Notes under the pieces: model-generated
Database searches by the model: none
Seen by the model: only the letters and a program-made list of their open reading frames with translations
What the model was told of the DNA's origin: nothing
Shown: positions 36,048 to 43,794 of the stretch, piece by piece
Layout: each line of letters opens with the position of its first letter
Numbering within the stretch: the first letter of the stretch is position 1
From: Hypomesus transpacificus
Taxonomy: Eukaryota > Chordata > Actinopteri > Osmeriformes > Osmeridae
Length of the DNA stretch: 64,000 nt
Direction: 5' to 3'
NCBI RefSeq assembly: GCF_021917145.1
Contig: NC_061081.1
Span: 1,170,634-1,234,633 of the forward strand
Position numbers and translations under genes: made by a program

Positions 36048-38620
36048 TCTCTGTCGGGGCTGGGTAGATTGAGACCCCCATGTTGAACTTGGCTAAGCGT
36101 GTTAATCACTGGGTCTGGGACCCCAATGAGGAGCGCAAACGCCAGGAGAGGTGGCAGCAGGAACAAGAGCGCCTCCTACAGGTACTCAGGGAGAGTGCGT
36201 TAGCATTGTGTGTGTGTGTGTGTGTTTGTTTGTGAGCGCGGCTGTGTGTGTATGTGTTTGTGTGGATGTGTGAGCGTGGGTGTTTGCGTGTGCGTACGTG
36301 TTAGTGTGTCCGTAGTGCGTGTGTATGTAAGCATGTCTCTACGTGAGCATGGCACGTGTGTGTGTGTGTCTGTAATCTGTGTGTCGTTCCAGGAGCAGTA
36401 CCAGCGAGAGCAGGGGAAGTTGAAGGAGGAGTGGGAGCGAGCGCAGAAGGAGGTGGAGGAGGAGGAAAGGAGACACAACGAAGAGGTACACACAACCTTG
36501 AATGCGTTTCGAGCACAAGGCTGTTCTTGTACGAAGAAATCCGTCGGATTAAGCGACTATATTTATACGTGCGTGTGTCTGTTTTTCAGGAGCGACAAAT
36601 ACTTGAAGAGACTGTGGCACCTCTTAATTTGTCCACTCTGTCAAAACAGCCCAGTCAGGTAGAAGCAATCTCGTCTGCTCAGCAGGACTCTCTGACAAAA
36701 ACAAATGCTCCTACAGTACTCAGCCACAAGGTGGCGACGATCACACTGGACCTGGAGATGGAAGCAAGAGATACCCCAAAGCAAAACAACCAAAGAGTTC
36801 CAATGATGAGCGAGGATCAGCATGGGGTGTCCCAACTACGCTTTGTCCAAGGTAAGACACACACACACACTCGCATACACACACTCGCATACACACACAC
36901 ACACAAGCACATTAGTTACCAAACATGTTGTATCTCTGCAGATGCATCATGGGAAAATGAAAGGAAACAGGAGTTGTGGAAAACCTCATCTCTGGACCGT
37001 AACGCACAGCTAATTCAGCCCAGTACAGTTAAGAGGTGTGTGTTCCACAGGCCAACACTGTTTTCCCCAATGCAGCTACATTGGAAGTATAACATTCCCC
37101 CCACTGACACACACACATCTCTCTCTGCTTGTACTTCTCTATCAGCCAAAATGTGGAATCACACTACTTTAATTCATGATCCTATTGTATTGACTCCACG
37201 TGCGTGATCATATCCCTGTAGCATGCATCATGGAGTTGAGGGTGCTTTAGTTGTAGCAGAGGGTCAGTATGAATGTCCTGTATGGGCGTGCTGTATGTCC
37301 ACAGGTCTGGTTCCCATGACAATGTAGGAACACACTCACCGTCGTCATCACCACAGCCTACCTCATCCAGCAGGTACGACACACACACACACACCCATAC
37401 GGACACACACACACAAGCTATTTTTCACTCTCTTGCAACACAGTCATGCAGACAGTGATGTAATATGCTATGGACTGTCTCTGTTTTGTTGTTATTGGGG
37501 TGGATGGCTGGGAGCTGTTAAATGTAGATAAATATACAAACAACAAATGGTTATAGATCATTATTTGAATTTCCCTTACCCATATGTGTCGGTGTGTGTG
37601 TCTGTGTGTGTGTGCGTGTGGTGTGTGTTTGTGTGAGTGCAGATGTGTGAGTGGGAAGAAGCTGTGTTCTGGTTGCTCTCTGCCACTGGGGAAGGGAGCT
37701 GCCATGATCATTGACACACTGGGACTCTTCTTCCACATCCAGTGCTTTAAGGTACTCAACACACACACATACACTCACACACACACACTCACACTCTCTC
37801 ACACACACACTCACTCACACACACACACACACACACTCACTCACACACACACACTCACACACTCACACACACATATACATTGGACCGTAACTGTTCATGT
37901 TAAAATGATCTCCCTCCCTCTCTCCTCACCATTCTCCCCCTTTCTCTGTCTCACCCCTGTACCTCCCCTCTCTCCCTTCCACCTCCCCCCTCTCCTCCCC
38001 CCTCGACCCTGTCCGCACCTCTCTCCCTCCCTCCCCTCTCTCCCTTCCACCTCCCCCCTCTCCTCCCCCCTCGACCCTGTCTGCACCTCTCTCCCTCCCT
38101 CCCTCCCTCCCTCTCCCTCTCAGTGTGGGGTGTGTGAAGGACAGCTGGGGACGACCAGGGCTGGGACAGACGTGAGGATACGGAATGGGGTCCTGAGCTG
38201 CCATGAGTGCTACATAACCACCTGTAAGATACACACACACACTCATACACACACACTGACACACACACACTCATACACACACACTGACACACACACTCAT
38301 ACACACACACTGACACACACACACCTAACTACTCTTCTTAGCTACGCCACAGCCTTCATTAATCGTACTTGTCATAAATCTTTCTACCGTGTTTATTTTG
38401 ACTGCCTCAAGTTTGTGCACTCGTGTTCATAAAAACAGATTTTTAATGTTGTTTAGGCCAGTTATGTTTAGAAATGTACAGTACATGTAACTCTAATGGG
38501 ACACATTGGATCCTCTCAAATGTTATTGAACTGTCCATGTGTAAAATGATTGCTTTTACTTCATGACGTCTGAATGTTTTCTGTTTCCTTTCAGCCGCAG
38601 GACATCCCACCACGCTATGA
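19567..38620 (+). CDS. limch1: LIM and calponin-homology domains protein 1
   Basis: LIMCH1 is a cytoskeletal protein that binds actin stress fibres and activates non-muscle myosin II, so it controls focal adhesions and cell migration. Order here: short N-terminal tail, calponin-homology domain (residues about 40-174), DUF4757-type linker with PDV..DDM..RRT motifs, Glu/Arg-rich coiled coils, one C-terminal LIM domain and the terminal residues SAGHPTTL (human SAGQPTTL). The 31 coding exons join without a phase error to 5805 nt (1934 residues); leaving out the seven cassette exons gives about 1175 residues, near the human canonical 1083. The start ATG precedes the conserved CVEAQKWIE. Stop at 38618-38620. 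The paralogue (limch1a or b) was not assigned. Exon coordinates are in the entries below. Confidence 0.95.
21071..21190. repeat. Two-copy tandem repeat in limch1 intron 1
   Basis: The segment CAGGGTTATATACCCCAAGC with the following CTCCATGCTACATCTTTAG occurs twice, about 64 bases apart, separated by GT repeats. A GA microsatellite follows at 21801-21855. Confidence 0.85.
22681..22766 (-). mobile_element. Truncated SINE tail in limch1 intron 1
   Basis: Same tail as the element at 18.7 kb (CTGTAAATCGCTCTGGATAA on the minus strand), truncated at the GGGGGAATGTCCC motif with no tRNA head. It is followed by three tandem copies of a GATAGCGATATGTGTG-containing unit (to about 22880). Confidence 0.8.
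24277..24771. repeat. CT-dominated intron 5 of limch1
   Basis: Intron 5 (495 nt) contains two pure pyrimidine microsatellites, 24301-24411 and 24521-24768, made of CT with CTC and CCCT interruptions. The second runs straight into the acceptor of exon 6 and so doubles as an outsized polypyrimidine tract. Confidence 0.95.
25623..26876 (+). other. limch1: limch1 exons 7-9: Ser/Asp-rich linker and first DDM module
   Basis: Exons 25623-25747, 26005-26075 and 26687-26876. Exon 7 encodes [20 protein letters not shown], matching the human [20 protein letters not shown] block. Exon 9 encodes [13 protein letters not shown] followed by VPFNQFLPN and AYVPTPRRK, the first copy of the module repeated in later exons. 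It ends in phase 2. The acceptor of exon 9 follows an almost pure run of about 22 C. Confidence 0.92.
25757..25880. repeat. Three-copy tandem repeat in limch1 intron 7
   Basis: Tandem copies of a unit containing CCACACGCATGCACACACAC and CTGACACAAACA just downstream of exon 7. Confidence 0.85.
27116..27379 (+). other. limch1: limch1 cassette exon 10 (264 nt, phase 2-2)
   Basis: Open throughout in the phase dictated by exon 9. Acceptor CCCCTAG, donor AAG|GTCAGG. It encodes [10 protein letters not shown], then [20 protein letters not shown], an acidic [11 protein letters not shown] stretch and [19 protein letters not shown]. It has no DDM motif. The length is a multiple of three, so it can be skipped. 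Confidence 0.8.
27848..28218 (+). other. limch1: limch1 cassette exon 11 and possible alternative start
   Basis: As an internal exon it starts at 27892 after GTCTCCAG (327 nt, phase 2-2). The same frame stays open upstream to an ATG at 27848 in a near-ideal context (GCACCATGG), with a stop codon at 27797-27799 before it. The exon may therefore also serve as a first coding exon of a shorter isoform lacking the CH domain. It encodes [19 protein letters not shown], an acidic/Gly stretch, [14 protein letters not shown] and [20 protein letters not shown]. Internal use is supported by phase; start use is inference. Confidence 0.75.
28436..28705 (+). other. limch1: limch1 cassette exon 12 (270 nt, phase 2-2)
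   Basis: Acceptor GGACAG, donor CCCAG|GTGCTT. It encodes [20 protein letters not shown], an acidic run [12 protein letters not shown], then [13 protein letters not shown] and [19 protein letters not shown]. The module order (acidic, KDDLARRR, F-x-P-x-P, Glu/Trp helix) parallels exon 11. Confidence 0.82.
28900..28992. repeat. (TCTCTTTC)n tract in limch1 intron 12
   Basis: Pyrimidine-only 8-bp repeat of about 90 bases. A separate pure CT tract lies at 30118-30163 in the next intron. Confidence 0.9.
29571..29828 (+). other. limch1: limch1 cassette exon 13 (258 nt, phase 2-2)
   Basis: Acceptor GCGTGCAG, donor CACAG|GTATGG. It encodes [20 protein letters not shown], then [17 protein letters not shown] and a helix [20 protein letters not shown]. 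It holds a lone C-x2-C pair and no DDM motif. Open and in phase for all 86 codons. Confidence 0.78.
30432..30884 (+). other. limch1: limch1 cassette exon 14 (453 nt, phase 2-2) with coding minisatellite
   Basis: Acceptor ATCACAG, donor GAGAG|GTGGGC. The first third is three near-identical 42-bp units (30461-30586), each encoding the 14-residue [15 protein letters not shown] nearly uninterrupted Glu/Asp run of about 14 follows, then [17 protein letters not shown] and [13 protein letters not shown]. Each 42-bp unit itself contains a pyrimidine tract ending in CCCCAG, so each could act as an alternative acceptor. Confidence 0.78.
31157..31498 (+). other. limch1: limch1 cassette exon 15 (342 nt, phase 2-2)
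   Basis: Acceptor TTTTCTTCAG, donor GACAG|GTAGAG. It encodes [20 protein letters not shown], an acidic run, [17 protein letters not shown] and [15 protein letters not shown]. Together with exons 9, 11, 12 and 14 it is the fifth copy of the module. Confidence 0.82.
31963..32325 (+). other. limch1: limch1 cassette exon 16 (363 nt, phase 2-2), Pro-rich
   Basis: Acceptor CTCTCTCAG, donor ATGAT|GTGAGA. It encodes [20 protein letters not shown], Glu/Gly/Arg stretches, a PxxP-rich segment ([19 protein letters not shown]) and the acidic end [12 protein letters not shown]. Low complexity but open in phase for 121 codons; the Pro-rich part could bind SH3 or WW domains (inference). Confidence 0.75.
32517..32652 (+). 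other. limch1: Possible alternative terminal exon of limch1
   Basis: A good acceptor (CTTCCTCACAG) opens a frame in the incoming phase 2: [20 protein letters not shown] and so on to a stop at 32650-32652. No convincing donor gives phase 2 out, except a weak one that would make a 21-nt microexon. It may be a truncating alternative end or a chance acceptor. Confidence 0.3.
32851..33823 (+). other. limch1: limch1 exons 17-19: conserved linker and basic coiled coil
   Basis: Exons 32851-32889, 33449-33578 and 33666-33823. They encode [20 protein letters not shown] (human [20 protein letters not shown]), EEEDHWRD, then [20 protein letters not shown] and [13 protein letters not shown], which match the human [20 protein letters not shown] and [13 protein letters not shown] blocks. 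The exon at 32851 accepts phase 2, so any number of the preceding cassette exons can be dropped without a frameshift. Confidence 0.93.
33991..34969 (+). other. limch1: limch1 exon 20 (979 nt) with eight-copy coding minisatellite
   Basis: Starts [20 protein letters not shown] and continues with [19 protein letters not shown], the human ERRERELHEAYK...RFTISEAVLERLEMP block. It ends [15 protein letters not shown], again conserved. Between these lies a fish-specific low-complexity insert. Its core is eight 42-bp units (34454-34789) encoding [14 protein letters not shown] repeats (Gln/Pro/His/Thr). All units keep frame; a C-to-T change turns QPQPQP into QLQPQP in the later ones. Confidence 0.92.
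35096..35791 (+). other. limch1: limch1 exons 21-23
   Basis: Exons 35096-35407, 35515-35623 and 35766-35791. The first begins [15 protein letters not shown] (human VDGKVSVNGETVHRE) and the rest is Ser/Thr/Gln-rich without a fold I recognise. The 26-nt exon uses donor ACT|GTGAGT. If that donor is passed over, the frame continues through [17 protein letters not shown] to a TAG at about 35884, which could make a truncated isoform. Confidence 0.85.
35957..36050. repeat. (GT)n microsatellite before limch1 exon 24
   Basis: GT repeat with CT interruptions ending less than 20 bases from the exon 24 acceptor (GGGTAG), so that intron's 3' end is purine/pyrimidine alternating rather than pyrimidine-rich. 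Confidence 0.9.
36068..37373 (+). other. limch1: limch1 exons 24-28: coiled coil and Ser-rich hinge
   Basis: Exons 36068-36181, 36393-36485, 36590-36851, 36942-37035 and 37305-37373. They encode [20 protein letters not shown] (human [20 protein letters not shown]), [20 protein letters not shown] and [12 protein letters not shown], a highly charged, largely uninterrupted heptad-like helix. A variable hinge follows, rich in Ser/Gln, ending [12 protein letters not shown] before the LIM domain. Confidence 0.92.
37643..38620 (+). other. limch1: limch1 exons 29-31: LIM domain and C terminus
   Basis: Exons 37643-37751, 38124-38223 and 38595-38620. The LIM domain shows all eight zinc ligands: C-x2-C in KLCSGCSL, H-x2-C in FFHIQCFK, C-x2-C in CGVC, and C-x2-C in [26 protein letters not shown] and GTDVRIRNG are near-identical to human. 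The last exon adds SAGHPTTL and the stop. Confidence 0.95.
37758..38325. repeat. CA and pyrimidine repeats flanking the LIM exons
   Basis: CA/CT microsatellite at 37758-37872. At 37960-38115 a pyrimidine-rich unit of about 65 bp (with CTCGACCCTGTC) is duplicated. At 38230-38325 there are tandem CACTCATACACACACACTGA units. Confidence 0.85.
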
Positions 38621-40250
38621 TAGCCTAGGTGATGGAGCTATAGCAACATAGAATGGCTTTGATTAGACAAGTCCTGACCATCTCCATTTTGATTGGAGCA
38701 TTGGACTTATTTCACAATCAGAAATGTAGTCATAAGATTATCCTGGAACATTCTGGAATACTCAACTTTCTGGAATTTTCATGTCAAATGGAAATCTACA
38801 CAGCTCTGGGGACAGAAGCTGGGTGGCAACGTTGAAAACACACACACAATGCACAAACACACATGCACAAAAACACACACACATTTATTTCTGTACCAGT
38901 AGCACAGTATTTTATATGACTGCACCAACCTGACAGACCTGACTGTGGGTTTGTCCACAATGCTAAGCAATACTAAAGCACAATCAAAACTCATCTCCAG
39001 GATTATGACGAGCACACATTTTAACTCTTCATGCTACTGTCTAATGCGGATGTCTTTAGATAATCCACGAGTGTCTTTGACAAAAGTACAAAGTGAATGT
39101 ACGGCTATTCATTAACCCCTATCATGCCAGCTCAGAAACCATCTCCAGTCTCTCTGCAAAGCAAACTAGTAGCTTGACCATCTTAATGCCTTAATCATCG
39201 TACTTTTAACTGTGCTTGTTTTATTGTTTGTTTGTTTGTTTACAAATATGCATGAATGTGAAACCAATATAACTTGTTGTTTTTGTGTTTTTTTGTTTTT
39301 GTTTTCTGACGGCCTTGTGGAATCGCTGACTTCTTGATAACATGTTTTATCTAACATCTTCATTCGATTCACCATCGTCATTTTGAAATGTTTAGACAGC
39401 AAACACTAGCACAACAAGGCTGGATAATTTATAATCTTTGTAATGTATTATTGTAAGAACGGGAATGCATGGAATTGTTTCTTTTAAAACACTTATTTCA
39501 TGTTGTGTTTATGCGTCTTTAGATAGTATTGTAATCAAGTCAGTGCCTTAAGGAATGGGGAGCTGGCACACAAGGGGAAATCAAGAGCTACTCTCTCTCT
39601 AACATTATAAATAAGTGGTCCCCATAAATGTTAATAGATATTTTCAATTGGAAAAAAATTGACTGAGCTGGGCACTGTGTGTGTGTGTGTGTCTGTGTGA
39701 GACAGAGAGAGAGACAGAGAGAGAGACAGAGAGAGAGACAGAGACAGAGACACAGAGAGAGAGAGACAGAGACAGAGACATTGTGTGTGCAGAGTACACT
39801 AGAAGCAGAAAGGATGTATCCCTCCTCTTGTCAAAAATGTATCCACCAGCATGGCCAGATAAAGACAACCTGATGCATAGTTGCCACCTCAGCCCCTCTC
39901 GTTTATTTGATTGGTTCTCCTCTACCCTGCCTTTGCAAAAAATCAATAAGAAATGCTACTTCCTGATTATGCTCCACAACTGGTTTTACTTCGGTGTATA
40001 TAAGGAGCCAATGAGAGGAGAGGTTAGATTCCCGTTACTATGAGACACTTGTTTTGACTGAATAGGGTTGTGTTGGGGGGCGCCTGCTCCAAACCATGAA
40101 TCCAGGCACAGGTCGGGTTTTACAAGGGTTTTAGGAATAGATCTGTAGTTACATACTGACCACCTCCACTACATGAATTATTGAATTGGAAGGTTTCATG
40201 GCTTTTATAGCAAGTGTTTGTTTGTCAATAAAATATTTTCAACATCTCAC
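38621..40250 (+). other. limch1: limch1 3'UTR with polyadenylation signal
   Basis: The first canonical AATAAA after the stop is at 40227-40232, giving a 3'UTR of about 1.6 kb. From about 38682 to 40318 the UTR shares blocks with two further copies at 44.4-45.0 and 45.3-46.0 kb (see the duplication entry). Confidence 0.6.
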
Positions 40251-40465
40251 CCATCTGTTGGCTGTGCATTCTCTGGTTTGTGTTCATTATTTAGTTTACA
40301 GATTTAATATAATGGGTATACTCAAGGCTGGACCGGGACAAAAAATCGGCCCTGGCATTTTTGGCCCACACCCACCGTGATTGGTCAGACACATTCCCTG
40401 CAGACATTCCTGTTAAAATATGCATGCATTCTATGAGTTGGTGTTCTAGTGTTAGGTTGGATGAG

Positions 40466-40545
40466 GGGCAGTTCTATGGGTGTATGTGAAGCCCTCTGTG
40501 ACATGCTTGCGTGTAAAAAGGGCTATACAAATACATTTTGATTGG
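40466..40545 (+). repeat. Dispersed-repeat tail
   Basis: Contains GGGGCAGTTCTATGGGTG, CCTCTGTGACATGCTTGCG and AAAGGGCTATACAAATACA. This is the same 3' tail as at 9.35 kb (+) and 62.1 kb (-), typical of fish LINE/SINE 3' ends. Confidence 0.7.
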
Positions 40546-40948
40546 AATTGATTTGTTCTGCGTTCATGTGATAGTTTTGGAACCTTCAAGAGGGGTCTCA
40601 AGACTTATCTGTTGATCTTACATTTAAATAATTCATTCTTTCTTAGAGTCAGTATTTGTATATTTATGTTTTTTATTATTATTATTATTGATATTTGATA
40701 TTGTATTGCCATTATTGTTATTATTACAATTTTACTAAACATTGGCTTAGCAACTTTTAATGTTTCCTGTTAATTTTAACTATTGTAAGATTCATATTTT
40801 GTTGCTTTGGACAAAACGTGTGTACAATATACACACACACACACACACACAGCCTCCCTCCCTTACTGAGAGTCCCTGTTAACTTGCCTACTCCTTACCA
40901 CGTCATTAACTACTCCTTCTTCCATCTTCTCCTCACTCGCTCCCATGG

Positions 40949-41245
40949 CCCTGTCATGGTCACTCTCCTCCCCAGCTTCTTCCCTGACCCTGTCATGGTC
41001 ACTCTCCTCCTCCCCAGCTTCTTCCCTGACCCTGTCATGGTCACTCTCCTCCTCCCCAGCTTCTTCCCTGACCCTGTCATGGTCACTCTCCTCCCCAGCT
41101 TCTTCCCTGACCCTGTCATGGTCACTCTCCTCCTCCCCAGCTTCTTCCCTGACCCTGTCATGGTCACTCTCCTTCTCCCCAGCTTCTTCCCTGACCCTGT
41201 CATGGTCACTCTCCTCCCCAGCTTCTTCCCTGACCCTGTCAGTAT
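40949..41245. repeat. Higher-order minisatellite, 39/42-bp units
   Basis: The unit CCCTGTCATGGTCACTCTCC plus TCCCCAGCTTCTTCCCTGA begins at 40949, 40988, 41030, 41072, 41111, 41153 and 41195, with a partial eighth at 41234. Unit lengths run 39, 42, 42, 39, 42, 42, 39, so a 123-bp trimer repeats. The 42-bp units differ by one extra CTC or TTC. Frames across it are open but repetitive, and I see no gene. A SINE-tail fragment (GTCGCTCTGGATAAGAGCG) follows at 41308. Confidence 0.93.
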
Positions 41246-41349
41246 GTTTTTGCGTCTCTGAGCCAGCCACCTCTCCTCCTTCCTCTACAGGTGGAATGTC
41301 TGTGTACTCACTGTAAGTCGCTCTGGATAAGAGCGTATGTATTTATTAT

Positions 41350-42280
41350 TTTTTCTATTCAATATAATATAATATATAAGGTAGGTGTAATCATTTAATA
41401 TTGCAGACGTTTTATGGAAAAATGCTAACATTTCAAACAAATTCTTTCACATTTCATAATTCTTTTTACAGGGTGTTTGATTTATGACTTGATTTATGAT
41501 TATGGCTTATCCATGACATGCTTCATTTACTTACTTTACTTTCAAATGATACATTACTGATACTAGTATCAAGGGAATTGTTTTGAAACGTGTCAGTAGC
41601 CCAATCTGAATTGTTTTATTCACCAAGTTCACACAAACAAGGAATTTACTATGGCAGGACGGTGCATACAATAAACAGATACAGATCTAATCTAGTAAGC
41701 ATTGGAGAAATAATCATTTGACTAAATATACACAGTACATCATGAAATCCTGTATTTAATTGTCAGATTGTCATTCACTTTGCAAGGAAAACAAAACTAG
41801 CATACTCATTCAAGTCCTTGAAATCCTCCAGAAATTGGTTATCATTAAGAGTTTATATAACATTTTTAGACCTGATTGCCTTCTTATTTTTCTTTCTAGT
41901 TTACCATACTCTTCCATTGATGGTCTTCCACTAAAACCCCAATATTTCTCAAATCTCTTGTCCCTTCTTTGAACCATTTCTGACAGAATTCAAGCATGGA
42001 AAGTAAGCATGATTTAGATGTGGGTTTAAAACAAGTTGGGGTTAGACAAGGAGAATTATTTGGATAATTATTTTAAGGAGATGATGTGAACCAGTACACA
42101 TCATCCTCCTTTCGGGTTAACTTGTATTTCATCCTGTATAATTTGTTGACAGGTTGCCTCCTTAGTGCCTCCTCTTCTAGTCTTTTCATTACATAGAAAT
42201 AGGCTTACTGTTTGCTTTCATCTATATCTAAGGTGTTCTTTAACTTATCAAAGTTTGTCTTAATGTTTTGGTCATGTATT
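41350..42280. other. Intergenic stretch, nothing recognised
   Basis: A+T-rich DNA with no coding signal, tandem repeat or RNA gene that I can support. Confidence 0.5.
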
Positions 42281-42281
42281 A

Positions 42282-42287
42282 TTTATT
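42282..42287 (-). other. Polyadenylation signal of the candidate small gene
   Basis: Minus-strand AATAAA about 50 bases downstream of the 99-aa ORF's stop codon, in an A-rich stretch. Confidence 0.45.
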
Positions 42288-42336
42288 TTTTTAGTTAGTC
42301 AAATCTTCCGATGCTTTATATCAAAATGTTTGTAGA

Positions 42337-42636
42337 TTACGCAGATGTTTTGCTAGCTAACTGCTTTAAAGATTCCAGGACCTTGCCAGGACCATCTTTT
42401 TTTTTCTGGTTTTCCTTTGCCTTATTTATAAGAGCGTCTATAAAAGTTTCATGTTCAGACTTGACATTAGGGTCAGTTCTTCCTGCGTCCCTCTTCTTCA
42501 GGTCAGTGTTTCCCTCAGCTTCAACCCCCACACCACGGTGTGTGTCTTTCAGGAGAACAGGGTGTAGTTGGAGCAGGAGTATAGCCAGGCTACACAAAGC
42601 AGCACTGCGCAGCGGGCCTCCACTTAAAACCTGCAT
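42337..42636 (-). CDS. Candidate small secreted protein, 99 aa, unidentified
   Basis: I do not recognise this protein. The ORF starts MQVLSGGPLRSAALC and runs into a hydrophobic core (LAILLLQLHPVLL) that reads as a signal peptide or membrane anchor. A charged chain follows with a dibasic KKR site (about residues 47-49) and an amphipathic, Lys-rich C-terminal half (ETFIDALINKAKENQKKKDG, then VLESLKQLASKTSA). Its only Cys lies in the signal region, so no disulphides are expected. An AATAAA on the same strand lies at 42287-42282, about 50 bases after the stop, so a one-exon gene is possible. The opposite-strand frame over the same DNA is a shadow. It could be a peptide-hormone-like precursor, a lineage-specific gene or a retrocopy. 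Chance cannot be excluded at this length. Confidence 0.4.
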   Translation of the reverse strand: MQVLSGGPLRSAALCSLAILLLQLHPVLLKDTHRGVGVEAEGNTDLKKRDAGRTDPNVKSEHETFIDALINKAKENQKKKDGPGKVLESLKQLASKTSA

Positions 42637-43211
42637 GACTGTGCTGCTAAGTAAGGGATGGCATGGAAAAATGTGTCATCACTGGAAGTGTTCAATATAA
42701 TACAGATAATGCTATGGTGTTTTCCCACATCGTGCAAAAAGCTAAAGGTGGGGGCTAAGACATGCAATACCAGTGTTATTAGGAAGTTAATTGACAAAGA
42801 ATGAGTAGCAAACTTACCAAATGACAGCTATAAAGACAGATAACTTAGATGATTTTCTTTTCTTCAATCTACCGGTCACTTGTCTGAAATTGCATATTTA
42901 ATAATTAGATTTATTAGGGATTACAAATTTTTGACACATAGGATGCTATGTCGTTCATCTGTTAGACATTTCAAGTCCTTCCCAGTCCCGCCGTCAGGGG
43001 GTTCAAAGGGTACAGATGTCCCTGTGCCCAGGCCCATGGAGGGTCATGCAGAAGTTGACTGTCCCCCCCAAACCCTGCCCCCCCATATTCACCTATGTTA
43101 CATCATGTGTTACATCATGTACATTAACTAGGAATATAACAGTAAGGGAGACGCAAAGTTAAAAACAATTTCACAATAATTGGGAGCTAAAGCTTTCTTA
43201 AGACACTTTAC

Positions 43212-43255
43212 TCACTTTACTCTTTGGATAAAAGCATCTGCCAAATGAAGAAATG
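43212..43255 (+). mobile_element. SINE-tail fragment
   Basis: TTTGGATAAAAGCATCTGCC followed by AAATGAAGAAATGTA resembles the 3' end of the SINE at 18.7 kb, diverged. No head is present. Confidence 0.5.
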
Positions 43256-43704
43256 TACTCACACTTGAGGTAGTTTGGCTGATGAACAGACAGGTCAGAC
43301 GGTGTAGGTGAAGTCTTCTGATCTAGGCTGCAACTGATGTCCCTGACCTTTCAATGTCTTCTTTTATGTGCTCAACCATTATCTAATCCTAAATGCATGA
43401 TGGGTGTGTGTTATCTCTCCTGGGTTTGTGCATTTTTTTGCATAAAGTTCTGGGCAGCTTGAAGCTGTGCTTACATTATGTGTAAAAGCCATTGTCAAAT
43501 AAGGCCCAAGGATATCATGATATCATGACATTTTAAAGAAAGTAACTTATCGATATGTACACATCTTATAATGCTGCACACCAAATTACATATTTTTTTG
43601 ATGTCGTGCATTTATCTCAGAATGTTCCAATAAGTTCAGTTGATCGCGTCTGGGTCCTGTTCGGCCCGTCGGTATTTGTATTACATTATACCTTACATAT
43701 GTGT

Positions 43705-43745
43705 GTGTGTGTGTGGGGGGGGGGGGGAGGGGGGGGGGGGGGGGC
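43705..43745. repeat. GT repeat running into long G-run
   Basis: GT repeat followed by about 30 G with two A interruptions; likely able to form a G-quadruplex. Similar G-runs lie at 45663-45681 and 58204-58227. Confidence 0.85.
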
Positions 43746-43794
43746 TCTCAGACTTATTCTGCGGGGGGGCCTCATGTGTTTCCGTTACGGGCCT

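Noticed and set aside
40818..41316. Four frames of 99-147 codons on both strands
   Set aside because: Generated by the 39/42-bp minisatellite; no start context, domain or splice partner.
42311..42700. Plus-strand 129-codon frame
   Set aside because: Opposite-strand shadow of the 99-aa candidate gene, which has the signal-like N terminus and polyadenylation signal.
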